This document shows, piece after piece, positions 1 through 8,326 of a stretch of 54,837 nucleotides of DNA. The DNA is from Mogibacterium sp. (lineage in GTDB: Bacteria; Bacillota; Clostridia; Peptostreptococcales; Anaerovoracaceae), in assembly GCA_017405845.1 (NCBI GenBank), contig JAFQZQ010000007.1, positions 1-54,837 of the forward strand. Direction: 5' to 3'. Numbering within the stretch: the first letter of the stretch is position 1; each line of letters opens with the position of its first letter. Both the position numbers and the translations under genes were made by a program. The notes under the pieces are model-generated. The model saw only the letters and a list, made by a program, of their open reading frames with translations. It did not search any database and was not told the DNA's origin.

Positions 1-152
1 AAAGACTAACTATTAAAAGTCAAGGGTAAATGCGCTGGCACCCGCCGCTGCTGTAAGGTTAGTCGAATAAGCGGAAAAGATCAGATCAGCACTTTGAAAA
101 CTGCATGACAAAAGAGCATCCATATGGATGCTGCAGGAGATATTAGAAAAAG

Positions 153-1328
153 CTAAGCGGCTGGAATGTATGCTTCGCCTGTATTTATTAGGTGAAACAT
201 GAGTCTGACGAGCTTCTTCGCAGCATGTGAAACTGCGACGTTGTAATGCTTGCCTTCGGATCGCTTTTTTGCGAGGTATTTCGCAAATGACTCATCCCAT
301 ATGCAGACAAACTTCGTTGCATTGAATAATGCATAACGCAAGTAGCGGGATCCTCGCTTCTCCATATGCGCGTATGACGAGGTAAGCTGCCCCGATTGGT
401 ATGTCGATGGTGACATACCGGCATAGGCTAGTATCTTGTCAGGTGAGTTGAATCTGCTTATGTCGCCAAGCTCAGCAATGATCATCGCACCCATTCGGTA
501 GCTTATGCCTGGGATAGTGAGTATTGGAGAACCAATGTCATCCATGATGACTTTGATGGCGCTCTCAGTTTCGTTGATCTCATCATCAATCTTTCGGATA
601 AGGTCAATAGTATGTTTGAGCTCAAGCGACTTTGCAGGTATATGAGAACCGATAGAACTGCGGGCAGCGTTACGGATCGTTTCAGCAACATCCTTGCCAT
701 AACGACCGCCGGAGGCATCATAAAGCAGCTTCTTAAGATGGGTCATATGACAGGCTGCAACCTGCTCAGCTCCAGGAAACTCATACAGGAGAGCGTATAC
801 AGACTTCATATGAAGGCTCGGGACGAGCTTTTCCAACTCAGGGAACAAGATAGTAACAAGACGGGAAACCGACTGTTTCAACTTACCTCTTTCATGGACC
901 TTGTCAAAACGGTATCTGGTTAATGATTTGAGCTCCTCCATATGGTATGATGTTTTCGAGTAGGGCGTAAGAGCCATACCGGAATGAAGCATCATACAAA
1001 TGGTACGAGCATCGACCTTGTCTGTTTTGGTCTGTCTAAGGCTTAGACTTTTTCGGAACAGATTCGTGTGAAGCGGATTGATGAGGAATATGCGGAATTC
1101 CTTTTCGAGCAAGTAACCAAGTATGTTGTAGCCGTAATGTCCGGTGGCTTCCAGCCCTATTTTTACTTTGGACAAATCTGGAGCCACAGCTCGTACTTTC
1201 TCGAAAAGATCCTCAAATCCCTCTCTGGTGTTCTGGATGATGAATGGGGCATAAAGCTCTACACCATCAGAGTCGCTGACATAGCAGTCATGCTTGTCTT
1301 TGGCGACATCGATACCAACATAGATCAT
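153..1328 (-). CDS. IS110 family transposase (DEDD/serine recombinase type)
   Basis: 391 residues, full length for the family. The N-terminus has the RuvC-like DEDD_Tnp_IS110 start (GIDVAKDKHDCYV, first Asp at residue 7), with a second acidic motif in GLEATGHYG (about 60). The C-terminal transposase-20 domain has IPGISYRMGAMIIAELGD followed by AYAGMSPSTYQSG, which includes the family's catalytic serine region. On the minus strand it starts at ATG 1328 behind an AAGGAG ribosome site about 8 bases upstream. IS110 enzymes move the element as a circle and are guided by a structured RNA encoded in a non-coding end. No frameshift is seen, so it may be active. Confidence 0.95.
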   Translation of the reverse strand: MIYVGIDVAKDKHDCYVSDSDGVELYAPFIIQNTREGFEDLFEKVRAVAPDLSKVKIGLEATGHYGYNILGYLLEKEFRIFLINPLHTNLFRKSLSLRQTKTDKVDARTICMMLHSGMALTPYSKTSYHMEELKSLTRYRFDKVHERGKLKQSVSRLVTILFPELEKLVPSLHMKSVYALLYEFPGAEQVAACHMTHLKKLLYDASGGRYGKDVAETIRNAARSSIGSHIPAKSLELKHTIDLIRKIDDEINETESAIKVIMDDIGSPILTIPGISYRMGAMIIAELGDISRFNSPDKILAYAGMSPSTYQSGQLTSSYAHMEKRGSRYLRYALFNATKFVCIWDESFAKYLAKKRSEGKHYNVAVSHAAKKLVRLMFHLINTGEAYIPAA

Positions 1329-1339
1329 AAAAAATCTCC

Positions 1340-1545
1340 TTGCATTATGTATTTAACACTGTTTAGGACCACGTACTCACTGATAGCGTAACCTTGTTCT
1401 ACATAAACCGTCATGCGGTATCTAACTGATCAACAACTATACAGAGAGCTGTGGTTGGAGCCTTTCTTGAACCATCAAGTGGTAGGAGGTTCGCACCAAT
1501 CCACAGTGTCCCTAACAGTGTAGCATTAAGCGCAAACTAATACGT
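1340..1545 (-). ncRNA. Candidate IS110 bridge RNA region
   Basis: This is the roughly 200-base non-coding segment upstream of the transposase, the place where IS110-group elements encode their bridge RNA. Two segments 150 bases apart pair with 12 of 14 matches (1356-1369 with 1508-1521), so a transcript could close into a long-range stem enclosing internal loops. Strand is assumed to match the transposase. The structure is inferred by eye and no loop-to-target match was tested. Confidence 0.35.
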
Positions 1546-1579
1546 TAATGCTCGAAGATAATAATACAAGGAGATACTT

Positions 1580-2608
1580 ATGAAACGACTGATTGCTTTA
1601 CTGCTTGCCCTGACGATGCTCTTCGCGCTTGCGGGCTGCAGCACAAAAACCGAAACCGCGGACGAAGCTGCGCCTTCCGAAACCGCTTCCAACGATTCTG
1701 CCGCATCTTCCGGCACCACGCGCCTCGTTCTCGGCACATCCACAACCGGCTCCACCTACTACATTCTCGGCACCGGCTGGGCCGATGTGATGAAATCCGC
1801 GGTGCCCGGCGTTGAAATTTCCATCGAATCAACCCCCGGTGGCATCACCAACATGCAGTCCATGCGCTCCGGCGATATGGACATGGGCATGACCACCAGC
1901 TGGCTGGGCGGCGACGGCTGGGCCGGAACCTCCTGGGCTGAAGGCACAAAGTATGATAACTGCCTGTCCATGTTCCCTACGCACTCGTCCGTTTTGTACA
2001 TCTTCACGCTGGCCGACAGCGGCATCAACTCCATCAAGGATCTGGAAGGAAAGGCAATCGGGACCGGCGCGCTTGGCTCCACCTCCGGCGACGCGGTGCC
2101 GCTGCTTCTCGACGCGTTCGGCATTAAAGTAAAGAGCACCGCGAACCTCTCTTCCAATGGTATCTGTGACGCGCTGAAAGACGGAACGATTGATGTCGGC
2201 TTCGGCGTGACCGGCGTTCCCGCCTCCTGGATGCTCGATCTGGAAACCTCGAAGGACATCAAGATCATTCCGCTGTCGGAAGACGAAATCAATACCGTTC
2301 TCACCGCGCAGCCATATTGGTCCTCCGGCGTGATCCCCGGCGGCGTCTATAAGAACCATGACGAGGACATCCCATGCATCACTTTCGGCAACTTCTTTAT
2401 AGCCAACAAGGACCTGGACGAAGATCTCGTTTACAATCTGGTAAAGGCAACCTTTGAGAACAAGGCTGAGATTGAAAAAGTAGACAAGAACGCCGAAGGC
2501 ATCGATGTCGAAAACCTCGGCTTCCTCACCATGCCGCTGCACCCCGGCGCTCAGAGATATTATGAGGAAATCGGCGTAGAAATCCCAGACAATCTCAAGC
2601 TTGATTAA
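1580..2608 (+). CDS. TAXI family TRAP transporter solute-binding lipoprotein
   Basis: 342 residues. The N-terminus is a lipoprotein signal: basic MKRL, hydrophobic stretch, then lipobox LAGC (Cys about 20), followed by a Ser/Thr/Ala-rich linker to about residue 50. The mature part begins LVLGTSTTGSTYYILGTGWA, typical of the TAXI (TRAP-associated extracytoplasmic) family, and continues with IESTPGGITNM and LEGKAIGTGALGS. It would capture a small, probably carboxylated, substrate outside the membrane and pass it to the fused permease 91 bases downstream. Start is ATG behind AAGGAG (about 1569). The substrate cannot be read from sequence. GC-rich synonymous codons set it apart from most of the window. 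Confidence 0.93.
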   Translation: MKRLIALLLALTMLFALAGCSTKTETADEAAPSETASNDSAASSGTTRLVLGTSTTGSTYYILGTGWADVMKSAVPGVEISIESTPGGITNMQSMRSGDMDMGMTTSWLGGDGWAGTSWAEGTKYDNCLSMFPTHSSVLYIFTLADSGINSIKDLEGKAIGTGALGSTSGDAVPLLLDAFGIKVKSTANLSSNGICDALKDGTIDVGFGVTGVPASWMLDLETSKDIKIIPLSEDEINTVLTAQPYWSSGVIPGGVYKNHDEDIPCITFGNFFIANKDLDEDLVYNLVKATFENKAEIEKVDKNAEGIDVENLGFLTMPLHPGAQRYYEEIGVEIPDNLKLD

Positions 2609-2648
2609 ACGCCAGAATACTCGGCTTATCCCCGCATAAAAAACACAA

Positions 2649-2680
2649 AGGGGCGTAAGGACGTGAGCCCTTACGCCCCT
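2649..2680 (+). promoter_or_regulatory. Intergenic hairpin between TRAP binding protein and permease
   Basis: A 12-bp perfect stem (arms AGGGGCGTAAGG and CCTTACGCCCCT, 8-base loop) lies between the two TRAP genes and just before the permease ribosome site (GGAGG, 2686-2690). There is no U-tract, so it is more likely an mRNA-stability or partial-termination element that favours the binding protein over the permease, a common arrangement in ABC and TRAP operons. Confidence 0.6.
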
Positions 2681-2699
2681 GTACCGGAGGAAAAACGTT

Positions 2700-4646
2700 A
2701 TGAAAAAAATAAAAGAGCTGTTTCAAAAAAAGGAGAAGACCGTCGACGATCTCGAACTGGAAGAGGGTGGCAGCAAGAAGCGTGAGCTGACCGGCTTCTG
2801 GAAAAAATGCGTCTATGTACTCGGTATCATCGCCGTTCTGTTCCATTTTTATGTTTTGGTCATCCACCCCATTTCCTACTGGCGGCTGTATCAGATGCAC
2901 ATTCTGTTCGGCATTCTGCTTGTTTACGCAATTTATAAGCCGGGCAAAAAGTTCAAGGACACCGTTCCCTGGTACGATGTGCTTCTGATGCTTGCCGGAA
3001 TCGGAACGGCCTTCTACTGCATCACCGCCGAGCGCGGCATGGCCTACCGGATGGGCTCCAACCCGACAACCGCCGACTTGATTGCAATCGGCATCATTCT
3101 TTTGCTGCTTCTCGAAGGCACCCGGCGCATCTACGGCATGATTCTTCCCACGGTCGCCATCGTATTTCTGCTTTACTGCCACTTTGGCAGATACTTCAGC
3201 GGCGGCCTCGGCCACAGTGGCTACAGCTTGAAAAAGACAATCAGTTACATGCTCGGCTATGAAGCTGTCTTTGGCTCTCCGATGAACGCCTCGGCGACCA
3301 TGGTCTTCCTATTCATGGTGTTCGGCGCATTTTTGACCTTCTCCGGCGCAGGACCGTTCTTCATCGATCTTGCCATGTCTCTGGCGGGCGCCAAGCGCGG
3401 CGGCCCGGCAAAGGTCGCCGTTATCTCCAGTGCTCTTTTTGGCACCGTCTCCGGCAACTCCGTCGCGAACGTCGTCTCGACCGGCGCGTTTACCATCCCG
3501 CTGATGGAATCCGTCGGCTATAAGCCCAAATTTGCCGCAGCCGTCGAAGCGACCGCCTCGACCGGCGGACAGATTATGCCCCCGATTCTGGGCTCGGCAG
3601 CGTTTATTATGGCGGAGCTGATCGGCACTCCCTACTCCGAGATCATGCTCGCGTCCATCATCCCGGCACTTTTGTACTTCTTTACCGTGTTTTTGATGGT
3701 TGACATCGAAGCGGCGAAAAACAATCTCACCGGCGTTGCGAAGGAAGAGCTCCCGAAGCGCAAATATGTCCTTCAGCATCTCTACATGCTCCTGCCGCTG
3801 GTTGTTCTCACGATTGTCATGACCGTCCTCAATCAGAGCGCCATCCGCGCCGCCTCCTGGGGCATTTTGTCGTGCATCATTGTCTACATCATCAAAAACC
3901 GGAAGCTCAGCCTCAAGGAAATCCTGGACGCGATGGCAGACGGCGCTAAATCCGCCTGCGGCATGATCTGCGCCTGCGGCACAGCCGGTATCGTTATCGG
4001 TGTCTTGAATATGACGGGTGCCGGTATCAAATTTGCCAGCTTCGTCGTCGAGGTTGCAAACGGCCACCTTTTGGTCGCGCTGATTTTGACGATGCTCGCC
4101 TCGTTGATCCTCGGCATGGGTCTTCCAACCTCCGCTTCCTACATCATCTGCGCTGCTGTGGCGGCTCCGGCGCTCATCGACATGGGTCTTACCGCCATGC
4201 AGGCACACATGTTCGTGTTCTATTTTGCCTGCATTTCGGCCATTACGCCGCCCGTCGCCATGGCTGCCTACGCCGGCGCGACAATTTCCGGCTCGAAGCC
4301 TATGGAAGTCGGCTTTACGGCCTGCAAGCTCGGTATCTGCGCATTCATCGTTCCGTTTATGTTCTGCTTTGTGCCGACGCTTCTCTGGAAGGGTGCGGCC
4401 GGCGACATCATTGTTACAATTATCACTGCGCTGATCGGAGCGACAATGCTCTCGTATGGTCTGCAGCGTTATGCCGGCTGCTTCAGCCTGCCGCTCGGGA
4501 TTATCCCCTCGTGCATTCTGATCACTTCAGCGCTTCTGATGATTATCCCAGGAACGGTTACGGATTTGATCGGTGTTGCCTGCGCTTGCGTCGTTTTGAT
4601 TCCGCTTTTCCTGAAAAAGCGGCACATGCAGAAGAAGGCAATGTAA
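2700..4646 (+). CDS. TRAP transporter fused permease (4TM + 12TM)
   Basis: 648 residues, matching TRAP permeases in which the small (DctQ-like) and large (DctM-like) subunits are one chain. A charged cytoplasmic N-terminus (1-45) precedes many hydrophobic segments. DctM-type features include GTVSGNSVANVVSTGAFTIP (about 240-260), a conserved TGGQIMPPILGSAAFIM stretch and the late GLPTSASY and ISAITPPVAMAAYAGA segments. It works with the TAXI binding protein upstream, using an ion gradient to import the substrate. RBS GGAGG is 9 bases before ATG. Followed by a strong terminator at 4652. Confidence 0.94.
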   Translation: MKKIKELFQKKEKTVDDLELEEGGSKKRELTGFWKKCVYVLGIIAVLFHFYVLVIHPISYWRLYQMHILFGILLVYAIYKPGKKFKDTVPWYDVLLMLAGIGTAFYCITAERGMAYRMGSNPTTADLIAIGIILLLLLEGTRRIYGMILPTVAIVFLLYCHFGRYFSGGLGHSGYSLKKTISYMLGYEAVFGSPMNASATMVFLFMVFGAFLTFSGAGPFFIDLAMSLAGAKRGGPAKVAVISSALFGTVSGNSVANVVSTGAFTIPLMESVGYKPKFAAAVEATASTGGQIMPPILGSAAFIMAELIGTPYSEIMLASIIPALLYFFTVFLMVDIEAAKNNLTGVAKEELPKRKYVLQHLYMLLPLVVLTIVMTVLNQSAIRAASWGILSCIIVYIIKNRKLSLKEILDAMADGAKSACGMICACGTAGIVIGVLNMTGAGIKFASFVVEVANGHLLVALILTMLASLILGMGLPTSASYIICAAVAAPALIDMGLTAMQAHMFVFYFACISAITPPVAMAAYAGATISGSKPMEVGFTACKLGICAFIVPFMFCFVPTLLWKGAAGDIIVTIITALIGATMLSYGLQRYAGCFSLPLGIIPSCILITSALLMIIPGTVTDLIGVACACVVLIPLFLKKRHMQKKAM

Positions 4647-4651
4647 CACGG

Positions 4652-4688
4652 AAAAGCAAAGGGCCGTTTATGTCCTTTGCTTTTTTTT
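4652..4688 (+). terminator. Rho-independent terminator after TRAP permease
   Basis: An 11-bp perfect stem (4652-4662 with 4674-4684, AAAAGCAAAGG/CCTTTGCTTTT) runs into eight T residues. It ends the TRAP operon and separates it from the GntR gene. Confidence 0.9.
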
Positions 4689-4826
4689 CCTGCCTGCGTG
4701 AGTTTTTAGTTGCCGTCTTCGTGAAAATATGTTAGGATGATATGAACAATATTGAAAATCAGCGGATATTTGTGCGCAGAGAAGTACGCATTTTGAAGCA
4801 GCACAGGATGTCCAGAAAGAGTTGCT

Positions 4827-5546
4827 ATGGTTTTACAAAAGAATGGGTTACCCCTATATTATCAGGTTGAAAACTACATGCGAGACAAAATTGTCAAAGG
4901 AGAGTGGCCGGGCGGCACGCAGATACCGACCGAGGTTCAACTGATGGAGCTGTTCGGCGTCAGCCGGGCGACGCTTCGTCAGGCCATCTCTGATTTGTGC
5001 AATGACGGCTTCCTGAACCGCGTCCAGGGAAAGGGCACTTTTGTCACAGAGAATTCCGGCTATGGAAACGACCCGACGGAGATCTGGGAGCATAACCTCC
5101 CCGGAACCTCGCACCGGATTCTCTCCTGCGTGGAGAAAGACGGATTGACAAAGAAAAGCGCCCTTCTAAAGATGGACGCATCGGAGACATTTACCGTCTT
5201 TTCGTATCTGCATTGCGTCAAAGACCGCAACGACGAACCATACAACCTCTGTGTGAGTTATTTTCCGAAGAGCCGGTTTCCCCAAATTGAAAAGCATCTT
5301 TTTGCGGACACCGTTTATGCGATACTTCGTGACATTTATTATGTAACGATCGCCTATGCGGAATCGGAATTTCGCATTGTCAACCTGTCCAAGGAAAAAG
5401 CGGATTATCTCGGCGTAAAAACAAACTCCCCGTGCATCCGGATTGAAAAGGTCTATTACGACAGACTGAACCAGCCTATCTTCTGCACGGATATGTATGC
5501 CCACCCAGCAAACAGCACGCTTCGCATCCGCACGGAATTCCACTAA
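4827..5546 (+). CDS. GntR family (HutC/UTRA) transcriptional regulator
   Basis: 239 residues. Residues 1-75 form the GntR winged helix (LYYQVENYMRDKIVKGEW, then IPTEVQLMELFGVSRATLRQ and GKGTFVT), and 90-239 form a UTRA ligand-binding domain with the typical CIRIEKVYYD near the end. HutC-type regulators bind a small effector and repress nearby transport or catabolic genes, so the TRAP operon just upstream is the likely target. Codon use resembles the TRAP genes, suggesting they travelled together. The ribosome site is weak (AGAAAGAG). Confidence 0.92.
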   Translation: MVLQKNGLPLYYQVENYMRDKIVKGEWPGGTQIPTEVQLMELFGVSRATLRQAISDLCNDGFLNRVQGKGTFVTENSGYGNDPTEIWEHNLPGTSHRILSCVEKDGLTKKSALLKMDASETFTVFSYLHCVKDRNDEPYNLCVSYFPKSRFPQIEKHLFADTVYAILRDIYYVTIAYAESEFRIVNLSKEKADYLGVKTNSPCIRIEKVYYDRLNQPIFCTDMYAHPANSTLRIRTEFH

Positions 5547-5763
5547 AATAATTCCGGGCTGGAGTTATGGCAGGCATAGACAGCGGCAGAGGGAACGTGA
5601 TGATGCCAGATAATCGCAGATTAAATGATGGGATTTACAGCGAGCGCTCTTTTGCGCAAATCCTCCCCTGTAACCCCTCCTATACGACTACCAGTTACTG
5701 ACCGAAGAAGAAAACACTATATAGCATAATATAATTATAATAATCGCAATATCCTGACGTATG
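5547..5763. other. Intergenic, no gene seen
   Basis: A short stretch after the GntR gene with no convincing reading frame. An AT-rich run around 5715-5745 (TATATAGCATAATATAATT) could hold a promoter, but the terminator at 5764 would stop transcripts starting there. Confidence 0.4.
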
Positions 5764-5796
5764 GCGCTCAAGTCGAAATGACCTGAGCGCTTTTTT
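5764..5796 (+). terminator. Rho-independent terminator
   Basis: Stem 5764-5774 with 5780-5790 (GCGCTCAAGTC/GACCTGAGCGC, one A-C mismatch), 5-base loop, six T residues. It may alternatively act as an attenuator ahead of the surface-protein remnant. Confidence 0.75.
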
Positions 5797-5827
5797 CATG
5801 TCCGGATTTTCGGGAAGGGAGCACTTT

Positions 5828-5893
5828 ATGACGAAAGACAAAGACAACAAACCAAACGACGACGTGATCATCCTCGCATTCATGATGATCTAA
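5828..5893 (+). CDS. Possible 21-residue small ORF
   Basis: ATG preceded by an AAGGGAG ribosome site 7 bases upstream; the product has a Lys/Asp/Asn-rich first half and a hydrophobic end (VIILAFMMI). It lies 23 bases before the adhesin remnant and could be a leader peptide or the stub of a deleted gene. No homology is recognised and coding status is uncertain. Confidence 0.35.
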   Translation: MTKDKDNKPNDDVIILAFMMI

Positions 5894-5916
5894 CTCAGCG
5901 AAAGGAGAAAGATGCA

Positions 5917-7031
5917 ATGACAGACAACAAGATTATCGGCGCGTTCAAGCGCCTGCTGACCATGACACTTGCCCTTGTCATGGTACTCGGATCAGCGATG
6001 CCGCTGGTGACGCAGGAAGTTTCGGCATTCAACGGTAAAGTGGGCAGCAAATACACGGTCCACTGGTACAAGGAGCTGCACTATGGACCGGGAGAAGGTG
6101 GCTACAGCAATGCAGCCAAGTGCGATCTCGGAGATGATCTCGGAAGCCGCTTTTCCATCTGCGTGCAGCCGAATAAAAACTCCCCTGTATGGTCAGGAGA
6201 TCAGACCAGGACCGTGCAGGTAGATAAGGTGGTCACGGATGCAACCGACACAGGTAAGTGGAACACACTCAGGAATATCGTGTACTACTCCCCATCGTAT
6301 CCGGGCTTCAAGAAGAACATTGAGGGAATAAAGCAGTTCTACTACGGTGATGAGGCAAAGGATTATGGTGTAGCCATCTGGCTCTTGCATATGTATATGC
6401 CGGAAGACCTAACGATATGGCGACCTGGGGCGGCACTCACGCTTCAGCATGCGGAGATGTGTGGACAAGAGCGAAGGCTCTCGCGAATGCACTCTACGAT
6501 ACAAACGCAGACTTCGATGAAGCAGTTCCTGAAAGCTTCAAGATTTTTATCTGCTATATGGACGGAGTGCAGGACATGGTAGTCGGATATCTGGAGGCTC
6601 CTGGACATCTCAACATGAAGAAAGTCTCAAACAGGACTTCGATCACGGACGGTAATAGCTGCTATTCACTTGAAGGAGCACAGTATACCGCTTATGACAA
6701 GAATGGTTCTGCAGCAGGTACCCTGACACTGAATGCCAATGGAGAGAGCAACACCATCGATCTGATGGAAGGCACATATACTGTCAGGGAGACATATGCA
6801 CCCCCGGGGTATGCTAAGGATCCTGAGACATACACTGTGAAGATCGTATCTGAGGAAACAACGACCTTTACAGCCAAGGACGAACCGATCACCGATCTGG
6901 TGGAACTGCTTCTCACTAAGAATCCTGTAGGATATCCGCATGATCATGGTGAGGGAGACGCCACTCTGAAAGGAGCTGTATATAAGTTCAGCTACTATAT
7001 AAAAGGTATAAGAGTATCTTTACAACAATAA
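5917..7031 (+). pseudogene. Frameshifted thioester/Cna-B (SpaA-like) surface adhesin, C-terminus lost
   Basis: The reading frame begins with a signal peptide (basic MTDNKIIGAFKRLL, hydrophobic stretch, cleavage near VSAFNG). RFSICVQPNKNSP resembles the Cys motif of Cys-Gln thioester adhesin domains. Near 6365-6380 the frame shifts: the other frame continues with HLALAYVYAGRPNDM and THASACGDVWTRAKALANAL. A Cna-B/SpaA prealbumin-like repeat follows (HLNMKKVSN, YSLEGAQYTAYD, GTYTVRETYAPPGYA), containing the Lys and Glu expected for an isopeptide bond. It stops at 7031 with no sortase signal, so even without the frameshift the protein could not be anchored. RBS AAAGGAG at 5900-5906. Confidence 0.8.
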
Positions 7032-7266
7032 CAGGATACTCAACGTCACTAGCTATTTTAGGCTTATAAGGGAAATAAGACTGTATATGACCCTAAACGA
7101 CCAAATACAGAAGATACTGATCGTGTTTAATAAGGATGTTGCTGACAGCGAGTGGTATGGCTGCAGCGAAGGAGCTACAACAGGATATATGAAAGTGAAA
7201 ACACAGGATATCCCTAAGAAGTTCATGCCTTATACTAAACATGACTATAGGATCATAACTGCGTGA
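7032..7266 (+). pseudogene. Decayed coding remnant
   Basis: Two short stretches in different frames read like protein: NKTVYDPKRPNTEDTDRV (about 7076-7130) and, shifted, one ending MPYTKHDYRIITA at stop 7264. In-frame stops separate them. They may be the broken tail of the adhesin locus or of another gene. No family recognised. Confidence 0.3.
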
Positions 7267-7333
7267 TAATAAGCGAATTTGGGTACAACGTTTATACGCT
7301 TCTGAGTTCTTCGAGCCCCATGTCCTCCGTCAG

Positions 7334-7365
7334 AAACGACTGTTGAAATATACAGTCGTTTTTAT
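7334..7365 (+). terminator. Rho-independent terminator
   Basis: A 9-bp stem (7334-7342 with 7353-7361, AAACGACTG/CAGTCGTTT) followed by a T-rich run. It closes the remnant region 5917-7266. Confidence 0.75.
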
Positions 7366-7483
7366 TGTCTTGTTATCAGTAATATACTAGTATCTAATGA
7401 AATTCTTTAAGGAATATGCACCAAGTGACTGGGCTGACTGACTTTTAACAGAGGGCACTTACTAGGATTAAGGGGCAAACTTC

Positions 7484-7680
7484 TTGGATACACTTTGGAT
7501 ACACCGAATGAGAAAGCCCCTTTTTGGGTTAGACTGTTGACCTTTTTTACAAGTCGCATGGGTTTCACAATGATGATTGTGGGGCATCCTATTATAGATG
7601 TTATGGCTGCCCTAATCGTCGAAAAACAGTCAGAAGGAATATTGTATATAACAGGTTTTTGGATACACTTTTGGATACAC
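7484..7680. repeat. Paired GGATACAC direct repeats
   Basis: Two pairs of GGATACAC occur here, at about 7486-7503 and at 7661-7680, the second spaced as GGATACAC-TTTT-GGATACAC. A third pair occurs at 26163. Short direct repeats beside an attachment core are typical of arm-type integrase binding sites, which is my inference. No gene is supported in 7366-7660. Confidence 0.5.
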
Positions 7681-7764
7681 CGTGTGAGGGACGTCTCTCC
7701 TTCCTTGAAATTTCAACGGTTTCAGAATTGCAAATTTGTTCGACTCCCCCCATCAGCTCCAAGA
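7661..7764. repeat. 104-bp repeat ending in tRNA-like attachment core (copy A)
   Basis: Nearly identical to 26163-26266 over 104 bases with about 7 mismatches and no gap. It starts with paired GGATACAC and ends with a tRNA 3'-end-like piece: T-loop TTCGACT, T-stem CCCCC, acceptor CATCAGC, T, CCA, then AGA. This is the layout of an attachment site made when an element integrates into a tRNA gene (acceptor GCTGATG; tRNA-Thr is a plausible guess). No complete tRNA gene is present. Confidence 0.7.
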
Positions 7765-7803
7765 CAAGGGCTTCCGGTTATTTTCCCGGAAGCCCTTGAT
7801 TTT
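7765..7803 (+). terminator. Terminator directly after attachment core A
   Basis: A perfect 13-bp stem (7765-7777 with 7786-7798, CAAGGGCTTCCGG/CCGGAAGCCCTTG) begins immediately after the tRNA-like end, followed by ATTTTA. It looks like the terminator of the original tRNA gene carried along with the core. Confidence 0.8.
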
Positions 7804-8075
7804 ACAGGGGTTGAGGCAGTTGATGCTGAAAACGGCAAACGCCGCTGAACGCCATATAACGCCGCACAGAACCAAAAATGTGTGGGATAAGCCGTGGGAT
7901 GACACATAACGAAAACGGTAAACCTGGCTTGCAACTGAGAGCTGTCTTTTTTACAATTTAGAAACATTATGACCTAGTCGAACAATATAGGTCGATTCCA
8001 TGCGGGGAAGTTCCCCGCTTATTTTTATGTAAGAAAGGAGAACAGTGGTGCTTTAGCACCATCAAAACAAGAAAA
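7804..8075. promoter_or_regulatory. Left arm of integrative segment I
   Basis: No gene. It holds repeated AACGCCG-type motifs (7835-7865), also seen right of cores B and C, then paired GTGGGAT motifs (about 7880-7900), a near-perfect palindrome 8002-8018 (GCGGGGAA-G-TTCCCCGC) and a hairpin 8045-8061 (GGTGC-TTTA-GCACC). These are likely integrase/excisionase binding sites and the promoter of the xis-int operon. Confidence 0.4.
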
Positions 8076-8312
8076 ATGAAAGCAACAAACTATTTGACAG
8101 AGAGATCGCATATCTCAAGTGAAGTCCGGTTCTATACGATAGCGGATCTTACGAAGATGCTCGGCTGGAGCCACAACACAGTTGAGAAGCTGTTCAACGA
8201 TCCAATGTTCCCTGCCTCCAACTTCGGCAGAAACAAAGTGGTAGAGGCACATGCGCTTATCGAGTACTTCTCAAAAAGACACGACAAAGAAAATGAATAC
8301 TACTGGAGATAG
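8076..8312 (+). CDS. Excisionase-like helix-turn-helix protein
   Basis: 78 residues. FYTIADLTKMLGWSHNTVEKL is a MerR/excisionase-type helix-turn-helix and is followed by PASNFGRNKVVEAHALIEYF, the usual wing and C-terminal helix. Its position 14 bases before the integrase supports a recombination directionality factor that also controls int. The ribosome site AAAGGAG (8034-8040) is 35 bases before the ATG, with a GGTGC/GCACC hairpin between; folding would bring the two closer. No other in-frame start is visible. Confidence 0.75.
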   Translation: MKATNYLTERSHISSEVRFYTIADLTKMLGWSHNTVEKLFNDPMFPASNFGRNKVVEAHALIEYFSKRHDKENEYYWR

Positions 8313-8326
8313 GAGGATAGCATAGG

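Larger units (their letters stand above)
1..1545 (-). mobile_element. IS110-family insertion sequence (ends approximate)
   Basis: The transposase at 153-1328 (minus) is flanked by non-coding DNA on both sides (1-152 and about 1329-1545), as expected for IS110 elements, which lack long terminal inverted repeats. The left flank contains an 18-base perfect palindrome at 115-132 (arms AGCATCCAT/ATGGATGCT), possibly a transcription end for the transposase. I could not fix the element ends: no target duplication is visible and the left end may lie outside the window. Confidence 0.5.

Noticed and set aside
612..923. Plus-strand 103-codon open frame
   Set aside because: It lies antisense inside the IS110 transposase and has no ribosome site or family resemblance.
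1829..2542. Minus-strand 237-codon frame opposite the TAXI gene
   Set aside because: Its open length follows from GC-rich codons of the real gene; composition is His/Gly/Ala-rich without recognisable domains.
3309..4208. Minus-strand 299-codon frame in the TRAP permease
   Set aside because: Shadow of the permease; Asp/Arg/His-rich and without hydrophobic or domain pattern.
7738..7764. tmRNA (ssrA) 3' end
   Set aside because: TTCGACTCCC recalls tmRNA, but counting T-stem 5, acceptor 7, discriminator and CCA fits a tRNA end better, and no tmRNA body precedes it.
7495..7848. Plus-strand 117-codon frame
   Set aside because: It crosses the GGATACAC repeats, the attachment core and a terminator; the reading comes from repeats rather than a protein.
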